NCBI GenBank assembly: GCA_964643355.1 | Contig: CAZXPW010000017.1 | Coordinates: 1 to 64,000 of the forward strand | Source: FEN-1350 sp964643355 | Lineage (GTDB): Bacteria; Planctomycetota; Phycisphaerae; Sedimentisphaerales; Anaerohalosphaeraceae | Length of the DNA: 64,000 nucleotides | Direction of reading: 5' to 3' | Shown: positions 25,321 through 34,359 of the stretch, one piece after another | Layout of the letters: each line of letters opens with the position of its first letter | Position numbering within the stretch: position 1 is the first letter of the stretch | Program-made: the position numbers and the translations under genes | The notes under the pieces: generated by a model | What the model saw: only the letters and a program-made list of their open reading frames with translations | The model's database searches: none | What the model was told of the DNA's origin: nothing

Positions 25321-26187
25321 ATGCTGAAATACCGATTGATCTTCGGGACCCTCATGGTCATCGTCTTTACGGCTTTGGTCATGATTGACGACCGGTTCGG
25401 CTGGACTCTTCGAACAGAGGATGGGGATCGCCTCATTCGAGGCAATATCCTGCTGGCTCTTCTGGTCCTTTTGGCCATCCCCGCCCAGTTGGAAATGGGG
25501 ATCCTGGCAAAACATGTCTCCTGTCGGTTATTCCCCGAAATCACGATACAGGCCTCCGTCCTCTTGGCCGTAAGCTGGTACTTCGCTCAATTCTCTCCGA
25601 ATCCGGACCGATTCCTCTCGCTGTATGTTCTTATAATAACAGCATTTACAGTCCTGATCCTGTTCTTTTTCCAGGCGCGAAAACTCGGCCCCTGTGGAAC
25701 GATCGTGAATCTTGGCGGTAACCTTTTGTCAATTCTATACTTAGGACTTTTAAGCAGTTTTTTCCTCGGCATCCAGATCGAATTCGGATTCCGCCAAACA
25801 CTGCTGTTTATTTTTACCGTAAAGTCAGCGGATTCCGGGGCTTACACATTTGGTCGATTGTTCGGAAAACACCAATTTTCCCCCCGGATCAGTCCGAAAA
25901 AGACATGGGAGGGCTTTTTCGGAGGCATTCTGTTTGGAATAATCGCGGCACTTGGTTTCGCCGTTGGATTTGGTATAATGAATGCAATGGTGGCGGTCGT
26001 TTTTGGGGTAGTCTTTGCCGTGGTCGGCCAAGGAGCTGACCTGGCCGAGTCGATGCTCAAACGCGATGCCCAGACCAAGGATTCCTCCGCCCACCTGCCG
26101 GGTTTTGGAGGCGTCCTGGATGTGATCGATTCTCCGCTGGGCGCCGCTCCGTTGGCGTATCTGTTTTTCCTGATGGTCGGCAGGTAA
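25321..26187 (+). CDS. cdsA: Phosphatidate cytidylyltransferase (CDP-diacylglycerol synthase)
   Basis: Membrane enzyme that makes CDP-diacylglycerol, the precursor of phospholipids and of the substrates of CDP-alcohol transferases such as the one at 9.4 kb. About eight hydrophobic segments are seen. The C-terminal family signature is present as SMLKRDAQTKDSSAHLPG followed by FGGVLD; the usual HGG and DR appear here as FGG and DV. The SADSGAYTFGRLFGKH and SPKKTWEGFFGG segments are also typical. I start at ATG 25321 (288 residues; AAGGA 10 nt upstream), rather than the in-frame TTG at 25270. Confidence 0.92.
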   Translation: MLKYRLIFGTLMVIVFTALVMIDDRFGWTLRTEDGDRLIRGNILLALLVLLAIPAQLEMGILAKHVSCRLFPEITIQASVLLAVSWYFAQFSPNPDRFLSLYVLIITAFTVLILFFFQARKLGPCGTIVNLGGNLLSILYLGLLSSFFLGIQIEFGFRQTLLFIFTVKSADSGAYTFGRLFGKHQFSPRISPKKTWEGFFGGILFGIIAALGFAVGFGIMNAMVAVVFGVVFAVVGQGADLAESMLKRDAQTKDSSAHLPGFGGVLDVIDSPLGAAPLAYLFFLMVGR

Positions 26188-26199
26188 CGGAAATCTCGC

Positions 26200-27162
26200 T
26201 TGGAACAGACGATTCAATTGGAATCGGATACCCAGCGGTTGGAGTTGTTCGGTCCGACCGACCGGCATCTTCGTCTGCTTCGAACCACGATGGGCGTCCA
26301 GATCACGGCTCGACACGAGAATGTCATCATCTCCGGTCAGCGACAACCCGTCCGAATCACCGTCGAGATCATCCACAAAATGCAAAAACGGCTCCTTCAG
26401 CGGGGCCGACTGGAAGAGCGCGATGTCCGGGACATCCTGACCCAGACCGAAAAAGAAATGCCTCTGGAGCCGTCCGACGCCGATCAATCCATCGCCGTTT
26501 TTTCCCACAAAGGCCTCATCGAGCCGTTTACATCCGGCCAGAAACGGTATATCGAGACGATGCAGTCCAACGACCTGACCATTTGCACGGGGCCGGCCGG
26601 CACGGGCAAGACCTATCTGGCGGTGGCGGTGGCGGTCTCCATGCTTAAGAAAAAACAGGTTCGAAAACTCGTATTAGCAAGACCCGCCGTCGAAGCGGGA
26701 GAAAAACTCGGCTTTTTGCCCGGCGACCTGCATGCCAAGGTCAATCCCTATCTGCGCCCGTTGTTCGACAGTCTTGAAGACATGATGGAATTCAGCCAGA
26801 TGCGCAAGTTCATGGAGATGGACATCATCGAGGTCGTGCCCCTGGCGTTCATGCGAGGTCGAACCCTAAACGAGGCGGCGATTCTCTGCGACGAAGCCCA
26901 GAATACGGTTCCTTCGCAAATGCTGATGTTTTTGACGCGAATGGGCCGCGGATCCAAAATGATCATCACCGGCGACATCACCCAGATCGACTTGGAACCC
27001 GGCCAGACCAGCGGCCTGATCGACGCCCGCCGCAAACTGCAGGGGATTCCCGGAATCGGATTTGTCGAGCTCGGCGAAAACGATATCGTTCGCCATCGGC
27101 TCGTTCAGGATATCGTGACCGCGTACGACCGCAACCGTTCGAGTAAATCGCCGCACGCATGA
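26200..27162 (+). CDS. PhoH-like (YbeZ-type) ATPase
   Basis: Cytoplasmic P-loop protein of the PhoH/YbeZ family, which acts with YbeY in ribosome quality control and RNA metabolism in other bacteria. The N-terminal KH-like part (about 10-60) is followed by Walker A GPAGTGKTYLAVAVAV near residue 132, ARPAVEAGEKLGFLPGDL, and Walker B ILCDEAQNT. GDITQIDLEPGQTSGL matches the family closely. Length is 320 residues. The likely start is the TTG at 26200: the first ATG is about 30 codons later, inside the conserved N-terminal domain. It lies in the conserved phoH-pgpH-ybeY-corC gene order. Confidence 0.92.
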   Translation: MEQTIQLESDTQRLELFGPTDRHLRLLRTTMGVQITARHENVIISGQRQPVRITVEIIHKMQKRLLQRGRLEERDVRDILTQTEKEMPLEPSDADQSIAVFSHKGLIEPFTSGQKRYIETMQSNDLTICTGPAGTGKTYLAVAVAVSMLKKKQVRKLVLARPAVEAGEKLGFLPGDLHAKVNPYLRPLFDSLEDMMEFSQMRKFMEMDIIEVVPLAFMRGRTLNEAAILCDEAQNTVPSQMLMFLTRMGRGSKMIITGDITQIDLEPGQTSGLIDARRKLQGIPGIGFVELGENDIVRHRLVQDIVTAYDRNRSSKSPHA

Positions 27163-28715
27163 TCCTAACAAAGAAAAAATCCAGTCCGCGCGGCCAGCGG
27201 GTCAAAGACACGATGTCGGCCGAGCGATTTGAGCAGCTTCGCCGGTTGCTCAACAGCAATCGACCCTACGCGATCGCCTGGTTGGCGGTATTTATCCTGC
27301 TTTCGACCCTGATTCTGAGCGTCAACGCGTCGAATACCTTTTTTGAGAGGATGTGGAAACCGATCCCGGAGATTATCGCCATCGCGGTGGTCGTGTGTCT
27401 GCTATCGGTGGGAACGGCGATCTACACCCATCATTTTCACCCGTTTTTGACTTCGCGCATCAGCCGCATTCTGACGATCGAAGGATTGTTCGTCCTGCTG
27501 CTGGCGATCACGCGATTGATCTCGCTGGAACCCCGCCAGACCTATCTGGCGGTCGGTCCGGCCGTCGCTTGCGCGATCGTGATGACCATCGCCTACGATC
27601 AACGGTTTGCGCTGGGATTGAGTTCCTTTTTTTGCGTCATGGCTTGTTTCGCCGTGGGGAAAACCGCGACGGTGGAGTTGTTTCTGACCATGATGGCCGG
27701 CACGGTCACCTGCATGTTCTGTCTGCGGGAAATCCGCAAACGCATGACGATTATCCTGGTCAACAGCGTCGCGGCGGTGATCGTGTTTGCCACGGCCGCA
27801 TCGCTGGGGATCGTGCACGGGACCGCCGACAGAATGGAGGTGCTCGAGAACGCGGCGATGGCCGCCGGTATCACCATCATCGTCGGGATTATCGCCGAGG
27901 GATTCCTGCCGCTGATCGAAAAGATTTTCGGCGTCGCCACCAGTATGACCCTGATGGACTACAGCGACGCCAACCAGCCGCTCCTTCGCAAACTGGCCAT
28001 GGACGCCCCCGGAACCTTCAGCCACAGTCTTCTGATCGGATCGATCGCGCAAACGGCGGCCGAGGCGATCGGGACCAACGGACTGCTTGCCCGCGTCGGT
28101 GCGTATTACCACGATATCGGAAAACTCAACAAACCCGACTATTTCGTCGAAAACCAGGTCGGCCCCATCAGTCGGCACGACCAGCTTTCTCCGGCGATGA
28201 GTCTTTTGGTTATCATCGGCCATGTCAAAGACGGCGTCGAGATCGCACGGGAATTTAATCTGCCCGGGGTTTTGCGTCCCTTCATCGAAACCCACCACGG
28301 CACCACCCTGATCGAGTATTTCTACAACGAAGCCCGCAAAAAAGCCGACAAGCAGAATCCCATCTCGGAGACCGAATTTCGGTATCCCGGCCCCAAACCC
28401 CGTTCCAAAGAGGCCGCGATTGTCATGATCTGTGACGCCGTCGAGGGGGCGGTTCGATCCAACCCGGAACCTTCGCCGACACGGATCGAGAATATCGTTC
28501 ACACGATTGCCATGAAACGCCTGCAGGACGGTCAATTCGACGAGTGCGACCTGACGATGCGGGATTTGAATCGGATCGAAGAAAGCATCTCCAAGTCGCT
28601 GGCCGCCCATTATCACGGTCGAATCGCGTATCCGACAATCCCCGCCTCGCCCAATGACCGCCTCACCGATAGCGGAACTTCCAACCTGATGACCAACAGC
28701 GTCAGGAAGGCCTGA
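27159..28715 (+). CDS. PgpH-like 7TM HD-domain phosphohydrolase (short form)
   Basis: Membrane HD-domain enzyme of the 7TM-7TMR_HD family, which hydrolyses c-di-AMP in Firmicutes. About seven or eight hydrophobic segments occupy residues 36-250, followed by the cytoplasmic HD domain with GTFSHSLLIG (His289) and VGAYYHDIGKLNKPDYF (His318-Asp319), and ETHHGTTLIEYFY. The usual large extracellular domain between the first and second helix is missing: helices at about 37-54 and 69-89 are joined by only some 14 residues. ATG overlaps the phoH stop codon (ATGA). No diadenylate cyclase is in the window, so the nucleotide substrate is an inference from the family. Confidence 0.88.
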   Translation: MILTKKKSSPRGQRVKDTMSAERFEQLRRLLNSNRPYAIAWLAVFILLSTLILSVNASNTFFERMWKPIPEIIAIAVVVCLLSVGTAIYTHHFHPFLTSRISRILTIEGLFVLLLAITRLISLEPRQTYLAVGPAVACAIVMTIAYDQRFALGLSSFFCVMACFAVGKTATVELFLTMMAGTVTCMFCLREIRKRMTIILVNSVAAVIVFATAASLGIVHGTADRMEVLENAAMAAGITIIVGIIAEGFLPLIEKIFGVATSMTLMDYSDANQPLLRKLAMDAPGTFSHSLLIGSIAQTAAEAIGTNGLLARVGAYYHDIGKLNKPDYFVENQVGPISRHDQLSPAMSLLVIIGHVKDGVEIAREFNLPGVLRPFIETHHGTTLIEYFYNEARKKADKQNPISETEFRYPGPKPRSKEAAIVMICDAVEGAVRSNPEPSPTRIENIVHTIAMKRLQDGQFDECDLTMRDLNRIEESISKSLAAHYHGRIAYPTIPASPNDRLTDSGTSNLMTNSVRKA

Positions 28716-28720
28716 TCGCC

Positions 28721-29242
28721 ATGCCCCGTGTCTCGGACGCCATTGCCGTTTCCATTGACCGAACGACGGATTGCGTCCCGTTTGCGCCGATTCGCATTCG
28801 AGAATTGGTTCGATTCGTTTGTCGCCGATTCCGGGTTCGACGAGCGGCGATTGATCTGGTCATCGCCGATGATTCCGGCATACGGCGCATCAATCGTCGG
28901 TTTTTTTCGCGTTCGGCGATCACCGACTGCATCAGTTTCGACCTGAGCGATCCGTTTGATCCCGGTCGGTGTTTTGCGATTGTCGTCAATGCCGACCTGG
29001 CCCTTCGACAGGCCCGTCTTCGCGGCCATTCGCCCCGTGCGGAACTGGCTCTCTACCTGGTTCATGGGCTCCTTCATCAGTTCGGATTTGACGACCGGAC
29101 GACAGCCGGGGCCCGACGGATGCACCACGAAGAGGACCGCATTCTCCGGAAAGCCGGATACGGCGTCGTGTATCAGAACACACGGTCGCCTTCTCGTTGC
29201 CGGGCCAACATGGGCCTTGATTCGCGGAGGTCTTGCTCATGA
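28721..29242 (+). CDS. ybeY: Endoribonuclease YbeY (16S rRNA maturation factor)
   Basis: Metal-dependent RNase involved in rRNA 3' end maturation and ribosome quality control. The zinc motif HGLLHQFGFDD begins at His115, with His119 as second ligand; the third position (125), usually His, is Asp. ISFDLSDPF matches the conserved region seen before the catalytic arginine area. The ATG at 28721 is preceded by AGGAAGG at 10 nt. At 173 residues it is slightly longer than E. coli YbeY, with extra residues at the C-terminus. Its stop overlaps the next gene (ATGA), inside the phoH-pgpH-ybeY-corC order. Confidence 0.9.
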   Translation: MPRVSDAIAVSIDRTTDCVPFAPIRIRELVRFVCRRFRVRRAAIDLVIADDSGIRRINRRFFSRSAITDCISFDLSDPFDPGRCFAIVVNADLALRQARLRGHSPRAELALYLVHGLLHQFGFDDRTTAGARRMHHEEDRILRKAGYGVVYQNTRSPSRCRANMGLDSRRSCS

Positions 29243-30513
29243 CCCAGGCCCAGTGGCTAATCCTCCAGATTGCCTTGTGCGCCGCTATCGGCGCATTCTT
29301 CTCAACCATGCACCTGTCGTTGAGATCCTATTCCCGCGTCAAACTCCAGGAGGCCTTTCATTCCCGGGGGAAGGCACAACGATTCGATTGCATCGTAGGC
29401 CGCCAGGAGGATTACATCCTTACCTGCCTGCTGCTTCGGTTGTTTGCCGATGTGGGAATCATTCTGGCGTTGGCGCAACTGGCACATCTCCACCAGTGGG
29501 GGACGGTCGTCGCTTTCGTCATCGGTTGGTTTCTACTGGCCGCTTTTCGCCTGGCGATTCCTCATTCCTGGTCCAAATATTCCGCCGAGACGCTGCTGGT
29601 CGGATCGGAAAGATTTCTGGCTGCTTGCGCCTGGATTGCCCGTCCGGCCATTCGCGTGCTCCACTGGCACGACGCGATCGTCTGCCGTCTGGCCGGAGTC
29701 GAACGGATCACGCCGGAACAACAACAGGACCAGAAACAGGAGGAAATCCTCAGCGTCGTCGAGGAAGGACAGCGCCAGGGCGCCGTCGATGCCGAGCAGG
29801 CCGAAATGATCGAAAATGTCCTGGAGATGGGCGAAACCACCGTCGAAGAGATCATGACACCGCGGACGGACATCATCGCAATCGAAATTCACGACCCGCT
29901 TTCCAGGGTCTTGCAGACCATCGCCGACAGCGGTTACTCTCGCCTGCCCGTCTATGAGGGCAACATCGACAATATCATCGGGATGCTCTATGCCAAGGAT
30001 CTGCTCAGCGAAATCGGCAAACCGGAAAGCCAATTCAATCTTCGCGAAAAGATCCGTCCGGCGTGTTTTGTCCCCGAGACCAAGCCGTCTCGGACACTGC
30101 TGAGCGAATTCCAGAATCAAAAACTGCATATCGCCGTCGTTCTCGACGAATACGGCGGCACCGCCGGAGTCGTCACCATCGAAGATATCCTCGAAGAACT
30201 CGTCGGAGAAATCGCCGATGAATATGAAGACACACTTCCGATAGCAGCCAAGCGAATCGACGAATCCACCGTCGAGATTGACGCCCGCATGTACATCGAC
30301 GATGTCAACGAGGAATGTCGGATTCGGCTTCCCGAAGGCGAAGATTACGACACCATCAGCGGATTCGTCCTTTCGCATCTGGGACGAATCCCGCGGACCG
30401 GTGAAACCTTTGACGCCCATGGCGCTCGTTTCACCATCGTGTCGGCCGAACCACGACGAATCAAACGGCTGCGTATTCAGCGATTGACTTCCAATCCCGC
30501 TGCGGAGTCCTGA
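29239..30513 (+). CDS. CorC/HlyC-family CBS-domain membrane protein
   Basis: Membrane protein with an N-terminal hydrophobic (CNNM/DUF21-like) domain of about three or four helices (residues 5-145), a linker, two CBS domains (about 205-330, starting VEEIMTPRTDIIAIE) and a C-terminal CorC_HlyC transporter-associated domain (about 340-420; STVEIDARMYIDDVNEE). These proteins are linked to Mg/Co efflux or membrane ion homeostasis; some lack the first domain. LDEYGGTAGVVTIEDILEE is a strong family marker. I use the ATG at 29239 (GGAGG at 29226-29230), which overlaps the ybeY stop codon, rather than the TTG at 29233. Confidence 0.88.
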   Translation: MTQAQWLILQIALCAAIGAFFSTMHLSLRSYSRVKLQEAFHSRGKAQRFDCIVGRQEDYILTCLLLRLFADVGIILALAQLAHLHQWGTVVAFVIGWFLLAAFRLAIPHSWSKYSAETLLVGSERFLAACAWIARPAIRVLHWHDAIVCRLAGVERITPEQQQDQKQEEILSVVEEGQRQGAVDAEQAEMIENVLEMGETTVEEIMTPRTDIIAIEIHDPLSRVLQTIADSGYSRLPVYEGNIDNIIGMLYAKDLLSEIGKPESQFNLREKIRPACFVPETKPSRTLLSEFQNQKLHIAVVLDEYGGTAGVVTIEDILEELVGEIADEYEDTLPIAAKRIDESTVEIDARMYIDDVNEECRIRLPEGEDYDTISGFVLSHLGRIPRTGETFDAHGARFTIVSAEPRRIKRLRIQRLTSNPAAES

Positions 30514-30515
30514 TC

Positions 30516-31259
30516 ATGCTCGTCAAGGACCGGGCCGTCTGCCTTCGGGCCGTGGACTATTCGGAGACCTCGCAGGTCGTCACGCTCTACGCCGAGAAAT
30601 CGGGCAAACTCTCGGCCATCGCCAAGGGTTCGCGACGACCCAAATCGGCGTTTGAAGGACCCATCGAGATTTTTTCGTTCGGGTCCATCGTCTATCAACC
30701 CGCCCGGATCAGCCGGATGGGAACCCTGACGGAATTTCAGCAGCAACCCTTGTTTCGCGGGATCCGTTCCACGCTGTACGGCCTCCAGTGCGGCCTGTGC
30801 GCCGCCGAGTTGGTCGAGGTTTTGACCACGGACACCGATCCCAATCCGTCGCTCTTTGAGGCGATCGTCCAGTTCCTGACCGATCTTCAGGCGACCGCAA
30901 AAACCGACGATCAACTGGCCCTGCTGATCCTGTTCCAGCTCCGCCTCTTGCAGGAGATCGGCTTGCTGCCGGTCCTGCATCAATGCGCCAACTGTTCGCA
31001 TCCCTTCCGCGGAAACTGGCGAACGACGCATTTCGTGTCCGAAGCCAACGGCCTGATCTGTCCCGATTGCGAATCCGCCTACGCCGACAAGCTCGCCGTG
31101 TCCCGCCCCGCCGCCGAGGCCCTGAGCAATCTCCATCGTCTCAATGACAGCCCCTCCGACATCCGCAGGGAAATTGAAAAACTCCTCCTGGACCACTTCA
31201 CCCGCCTGATCCATCGCCCCCTCAAAACGGCCTCGGCCGTGTTGTCCACCCCATCCTGA
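30516..31259 (+). CDS. recO: DNA repair protein RecO
   Basis: Recombination mediator that works with RecR and RecF to load RecA on SSB-coated DNA. The N-terminal OB-fold (residues 1-80; ETSQVVTLYAEKSGKLSAIA, then KGSRRPKS) is followed by a helical domain and a four-cysteine zinc finger CANC...CPDC (about residues 159-188). Length of 247 residues is normal. The ATG begins 2 nt after the preceding stop, so it ends the phoH-to-recO run. In many bacteria recO also lies near ybeY and era. Confidence 0.9.
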   Translation: MLVKDRAVCLRAVDYSETSQVVTLYAEKSGKLSAIAKGSRRPKSAFEGPIEIFSFGSIVYQPARISRMGTLTEFQQQPLFRGIRSTLYGLQCGLCAAELVEVLTTDTDPNPSLFEAIVQFLTDLQATAKTDDQLALLILFQLRLLQEIGLLPVLHQCANCSHPFRGNWRTTHFVSEANGLICPDCESAYADKLAVSRPAAEALSNLHRLNDSPSDIRREIEKLLLDHFTRLIHRPLKTASAVLSTPS

Positions 31260-31282
31260 ATGTCCGTCAACAAACGCGGGAT

Positions 31283-31311
31283 TTGACCTCAACGGGTTCG
31301 GCGACTATACT
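31283..31311 (+). promoter_or_regulatory. Promoter of the glycoside-hydrolase operon
   Basis: TTGACC (31283-31288), 17-nt spacer, TATACT (31306-31311). Same architecture and the same GAC before the -10 as the ppdK promoter. Start near 31318, about 57 nt before the ATG at 31375. Confidence 0.75.
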
Positions 31312-31374
31312 GAGCGACCGATGAATCGCAAGGATTGAAACGATCGTAATCGATTCACAATAGAGGTTATACTG

Positions 31375-34359
31375 ATGAACATTATCCGGTTGATTCAACT
31401 GGGGATCGGATGTCTTTCTCTGATCGTTTCCTTTTCGCCGGCCCAGACGCCCTCCAACTGGGGCCGGCGAAACTCCGTCGATTTCCAAATCCTGCGGCAA
31501 AATTTCGCCCAGCCGGACATGATTTATGCGCCGTTTGTCTTCTGGTTCTGGGATCAGCCGCTCGATCCGGCCAAAGCCGCCGAGATGGCCCGCGAAATGG
31601 CCGCCCAGCGGTTCAATCCCGGCTATACCCACGCCCGCATGAACATGGCGGGGTTGCCCGACCTGCCGCGAGAGCAATGGCTTTCTCCGCTGTGGTTTGA
31701 GGCCTTTGGCAAAGCCATGACGGAAGCCGAAAAGGCCGGGGCCTATCTGGGGTTTGTCGATGAGTACTGGTGGCCGAGCTTTCGCGCCGCCGATCGCGTG
31801 CTCAAGGAAAATCCCGACCTCTACGCTCGCAGTCTTCAATGCCACATCATCGACTGTTCGGCGGGAAAATCCGTCGAGATCGGCCCATCGTCTTTCTCCG
31901 TCGCCGCCCGCATGGAAAAAATTCTTCCGCAGCCGGCCGATCCGCCGATCAAAACGGATTCTCAAAACCAGCCGGAGCCGCAATCCATCAACCGGCCCAA
32001 ACCGCACCGGCCCGCAATCATTCAATCGAATTCCCTTCGCCTCATCGGCTCGGGCGCCGCTTTTGCCTGGCAGGCCCCCTCGGAAGGGAATTGGCGGATC
32101 TATCGCTTCACGCAGTATTATCATCCCGGCGCCGACGGCGGCCGGTTGAATTACCTCGACGATCGTGTCGCGCCGATTTTTCTGCGACTGGCGCACGAAC
32201 CGTATGCGAAGAGATTCGGCGATTCGCTCGGCCGTTCGATCCCCGGCGCATTCGTCGATAACGAAGGCAGTTGGGGTTACAAGATCGCCTGGTCGGACAC
32301 GCTGGACCGCCACTACCGCGAAAAATTTTCGCGCGACATCCGGCTGTGGATGCCGCTGCTGCTCGATGAGGATGTCGAGGGCATTTTCGCCAAGGCACGG
32401 TGGGAATGGTTCGATGCCGTCAGTGATGTCTATACGCAAACGCTCGGCGCCACCAGCCGCTGGCTCGAACAACGGGGCATGTACTGCATCTCGAACCTGT
32501 GGGAAGAAACGCTGATGTGGCAGGCCGCGGCAGTCGGCGACTTCTTCAAGGCCCAGCGGGCCTACTCGATGCCGGGAACGGATTGCCTTGCGCTCAACGC
32601 ACTCGGGCCGCACGATTTTATGGAGACTCGGTCGGTGACCGATTTCGAAAATCGCCGCTTCATGAGCGAGATCATGGGTGCCGCCGGTTTCTGGGGTTAC
32701 AACCCCATCACGATCAAGCAGGTGGCCAACGCCGTTACCACCTGGGGCGTCAGCCATGTCGTCGCGCACGGGATCTTCATGACGCGAAAACTCGACGGCA
32801 ATCCGTGGCTGCCGGACTGGTACAACGAAAATCCCTTCTGGCCGTGGATGAACCAGTGGACGGATTTTGTCCGCCGCGCCAGCTACATTAACTCTCATGG
32901 AAATATCTTTGCCAGTGTACTGCTGGTCAATCCGATGGACAGCGTCTGGGTCCTGTCGGGTCCGGGGATGTTCGATCCGGCCTTCCCTGACCGCGTACCG
33001 GTGCCGGCGGTAATGGACCTGCCGGATAAATCGATCGCCGATTTTTCAAATGAAGAATTGAAACGCCAATCGTCCTGGTGGTGTCCGCCGCGAATGGACG
33101 AATGGTTTAACGAAAAAGTCCACAAGATCAACGCCGTCTATAGCCAGGCGATGACCGATCTGACCAGCGGCCGGATCGAATACCTCATCGCCGATCGCCA
33201 TTATCTGCGGCGAATGCAAATAAAAGGCCGCATGTTGTACGATGGCGATCATGGTTTTGGAGCCGTGGTATTGCCGCCGATGGTGGTCCTTCCGCTCGAT
33301 GCGGCCGAAAAGATCGTCGCGTTTGCCCGCACGGGCCGTCGAGTATATTCATTGGGTGAATTACCCTCCGGCTCCGTTGAAAACGGCATGAACGATCCGA
33401 AGATGGCCGAGCTGATGAAAGAATTGTCCGGCCTTCCGAGTTTCATATCCTGCCCTGACGGCCTCAAACCTCTGATCAATAAAAGACCCCACGGATTGTT
33501 CAGTCTCATACGGTTTGAGTCCGGAGAATTCGCCCTGTTGGTACAGCACCGATTGATCAACGGCCGTATTTTCTATTGGTTAGCCAACAACACCGGCCAG
33601 CCGCATACTTCAAAACTTCGGCTACTTGGTTCGGGAACAGTTTCCTTGTGGGACTGCGAAACCGGACAAATCCGACCGATCGAATCGCAACAAACAGATT
33701 CCGGATTGCTGGTGGACTTGAAGTTCGGTCCTTACGATGGTTTCTGGCTGGTCGCAGACCCATTCGAAAAATCAAATAGCAAAGATCAAACAGCAAAAGT
33801 ACAAAGTAAAAATCAAAATATTCCGGGCGCTATTCTCAAACTCAACGGTCCCTGGACAATTCGAATCGATCCATCGACGCAGCCCAAGCTGGAACATCCG
33901 ATTGAAATTCCCGGCGAATTCACAAGTCAATCCGGAACAGTCAAACCGCTTGAGGATTGGAGTCAGTGGGGTCTGGGCAAGTTCAGCGGCGTGATCGACT
34001 ACGAAACCGAATTTTCGGTGACGAACGATATTTTGAATATCAAAAAGGGGACAGGTACAACCTCCGAATCCGATCAATCGGATTCGAAGAACATACCAGT
34101 CCCACTTTTTGTTCTCGATCTTGGCAAGGTCCGGCACTGCGCCGAGGTCTGGGTCAACGGCCAATCCTGCGGCAAACGGCTGTGGCCGCCGTTTGAGTTC
34201 GATATCACCTCTGCAGTCATATCCGGAAACAACCGGATTCATGTTCGCGTGGGGAACCTGATCAACAACAGTTACGGCCAGTCGGCCGAGTCGGGCTTGT
34301 TCGGCCCGGTCGTCCTGCGGTCAATGGAATCCAGTTCGAAAGGAGAATCGGCACGATGA
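31375..34359 (+). CDS. Secreted GH106-like (alpha-L-rhamnosidase family) glycoside hydrolase
   Basis: A 994-residue exported enzyme. A signal peptide (about 1-23, ending SPAQ) precedes the segment PFVFWFWDQPLDPAKAAEM, then FNPGYTHARMNM and GFVDEYWWPSF, which together match the N-terminal TIM-barrel region of GH106-type proteins. The C-terminal part holds a beta-sandwich sugar-binding domain like that of GH2 enzymes (AEVWVNGQSCGKRLWPPFEF near 930). Around residue 800 a lysine/asparagine/glutamine-rich stretch interrupts it, encoded by an A-rich low-complexity tract (33765-33831). AGAGG lies 8 nt before the ATG. It overlaps the mannosidase start by 4 nt. Rhamnose specificity is likely but not certain. 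Confidence 0.75.
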   Translation: MNIIRLIQLGIGCLSLIVSFSPAQTPSNWGRRNSVDFQILRQNFAQPDMIYAPFVFWFWDQPLDPAKAAEMAREMAAQRFNPGYTHARMNMAGLPDLPREQWLSPLWFEAFGKAMTEAEKAGAYLGFVDEYWWPSFRAADRVLKENPDLYARSLQCHIIDCSAGKSVEIGPSSFSVAARMEKILPQPADPPIKTDSQNQPEPQSINRPKPHRPAIIQSNSLRLIGSGAAFAWQAPSEGNWRIYRFTQYYHPGADGGRLNYLDDRVAPIFLRLAHEPYAKRFGDSLGRSIPGAFVDNEGSWGYKIAWSDTLDRHYREKFSRDIRLWMPLLLDEDVEGIFAKARWEWFDAVSDVYTQTLGATSRWLEQRGMYCISNLWEETLMWQAAAVGDFFKAQRAYSMPGTDCLALNALGPHDFMETRSVTDFENRRFMSEIMGAAGFWGYNPITIKQVANAVTTWGVSHVVAHGIFMTRKLDGNPWLPDWYNENPFWPWMNQWTDFVRRASYINSHGNIFASVLLVNPMDSVWVLSGPGMFDPAFPDRVPVPAVMDLPDKSIADFSNEELKRQSSWWCPPRMDEWFNEKVHKINAVYSQAMTDLTSGRIEYLIADRHYLRRMQIKGRMLYDGDHGFGAVVLPPMVVLPLDAAEKIVAFARTGRRVYSLGELPSGSVENGMNDPKMAELMKELSGLPSFISCPDGLKPLINKRPHGLFSLIRFESGEFALLVQHRLINGRIFYWLANNTGQPHTSKLRLLGSGTVSLWDCETGQIRPIESQQTDSGLLVDLKFGPYDGFWLVADPFEKSNSKDQTAKVQSKNQNIPGAILKLNGPWTIRIDPSTQPKLEHPIEIPGEFTSQSGTVKPLEDWSQWGLGKFSGVIDYETEFSVTNDILNIKKGTGTTSESDQSDSKNIPVPLFVLDLGKVRHCAEVWVNGQSCGKRLWPPFEFDITSAVISGNNRIHVRVGNLINNSYGQSAESGLFGPVVLRSMESSSKGESAR
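33765..33831 (+). repeat. In-frame A-rich CAAA-phased tract
   Basis: A low-complexity run with repeated ATCAAA, GCAAA and TACAAAG words lies inside the GH106-like gene and is translated as a Lys/Asn/Gln/Ser-rich linker. Its base composition contrasts sharply with the flanking GC-rich codons. Confidence 0.6.

Noticed and set aside
25974..25979. TATAAT inside cdsA
   Set aside because: Within coding sequence, with no suitable -35 and no gene start nearby.
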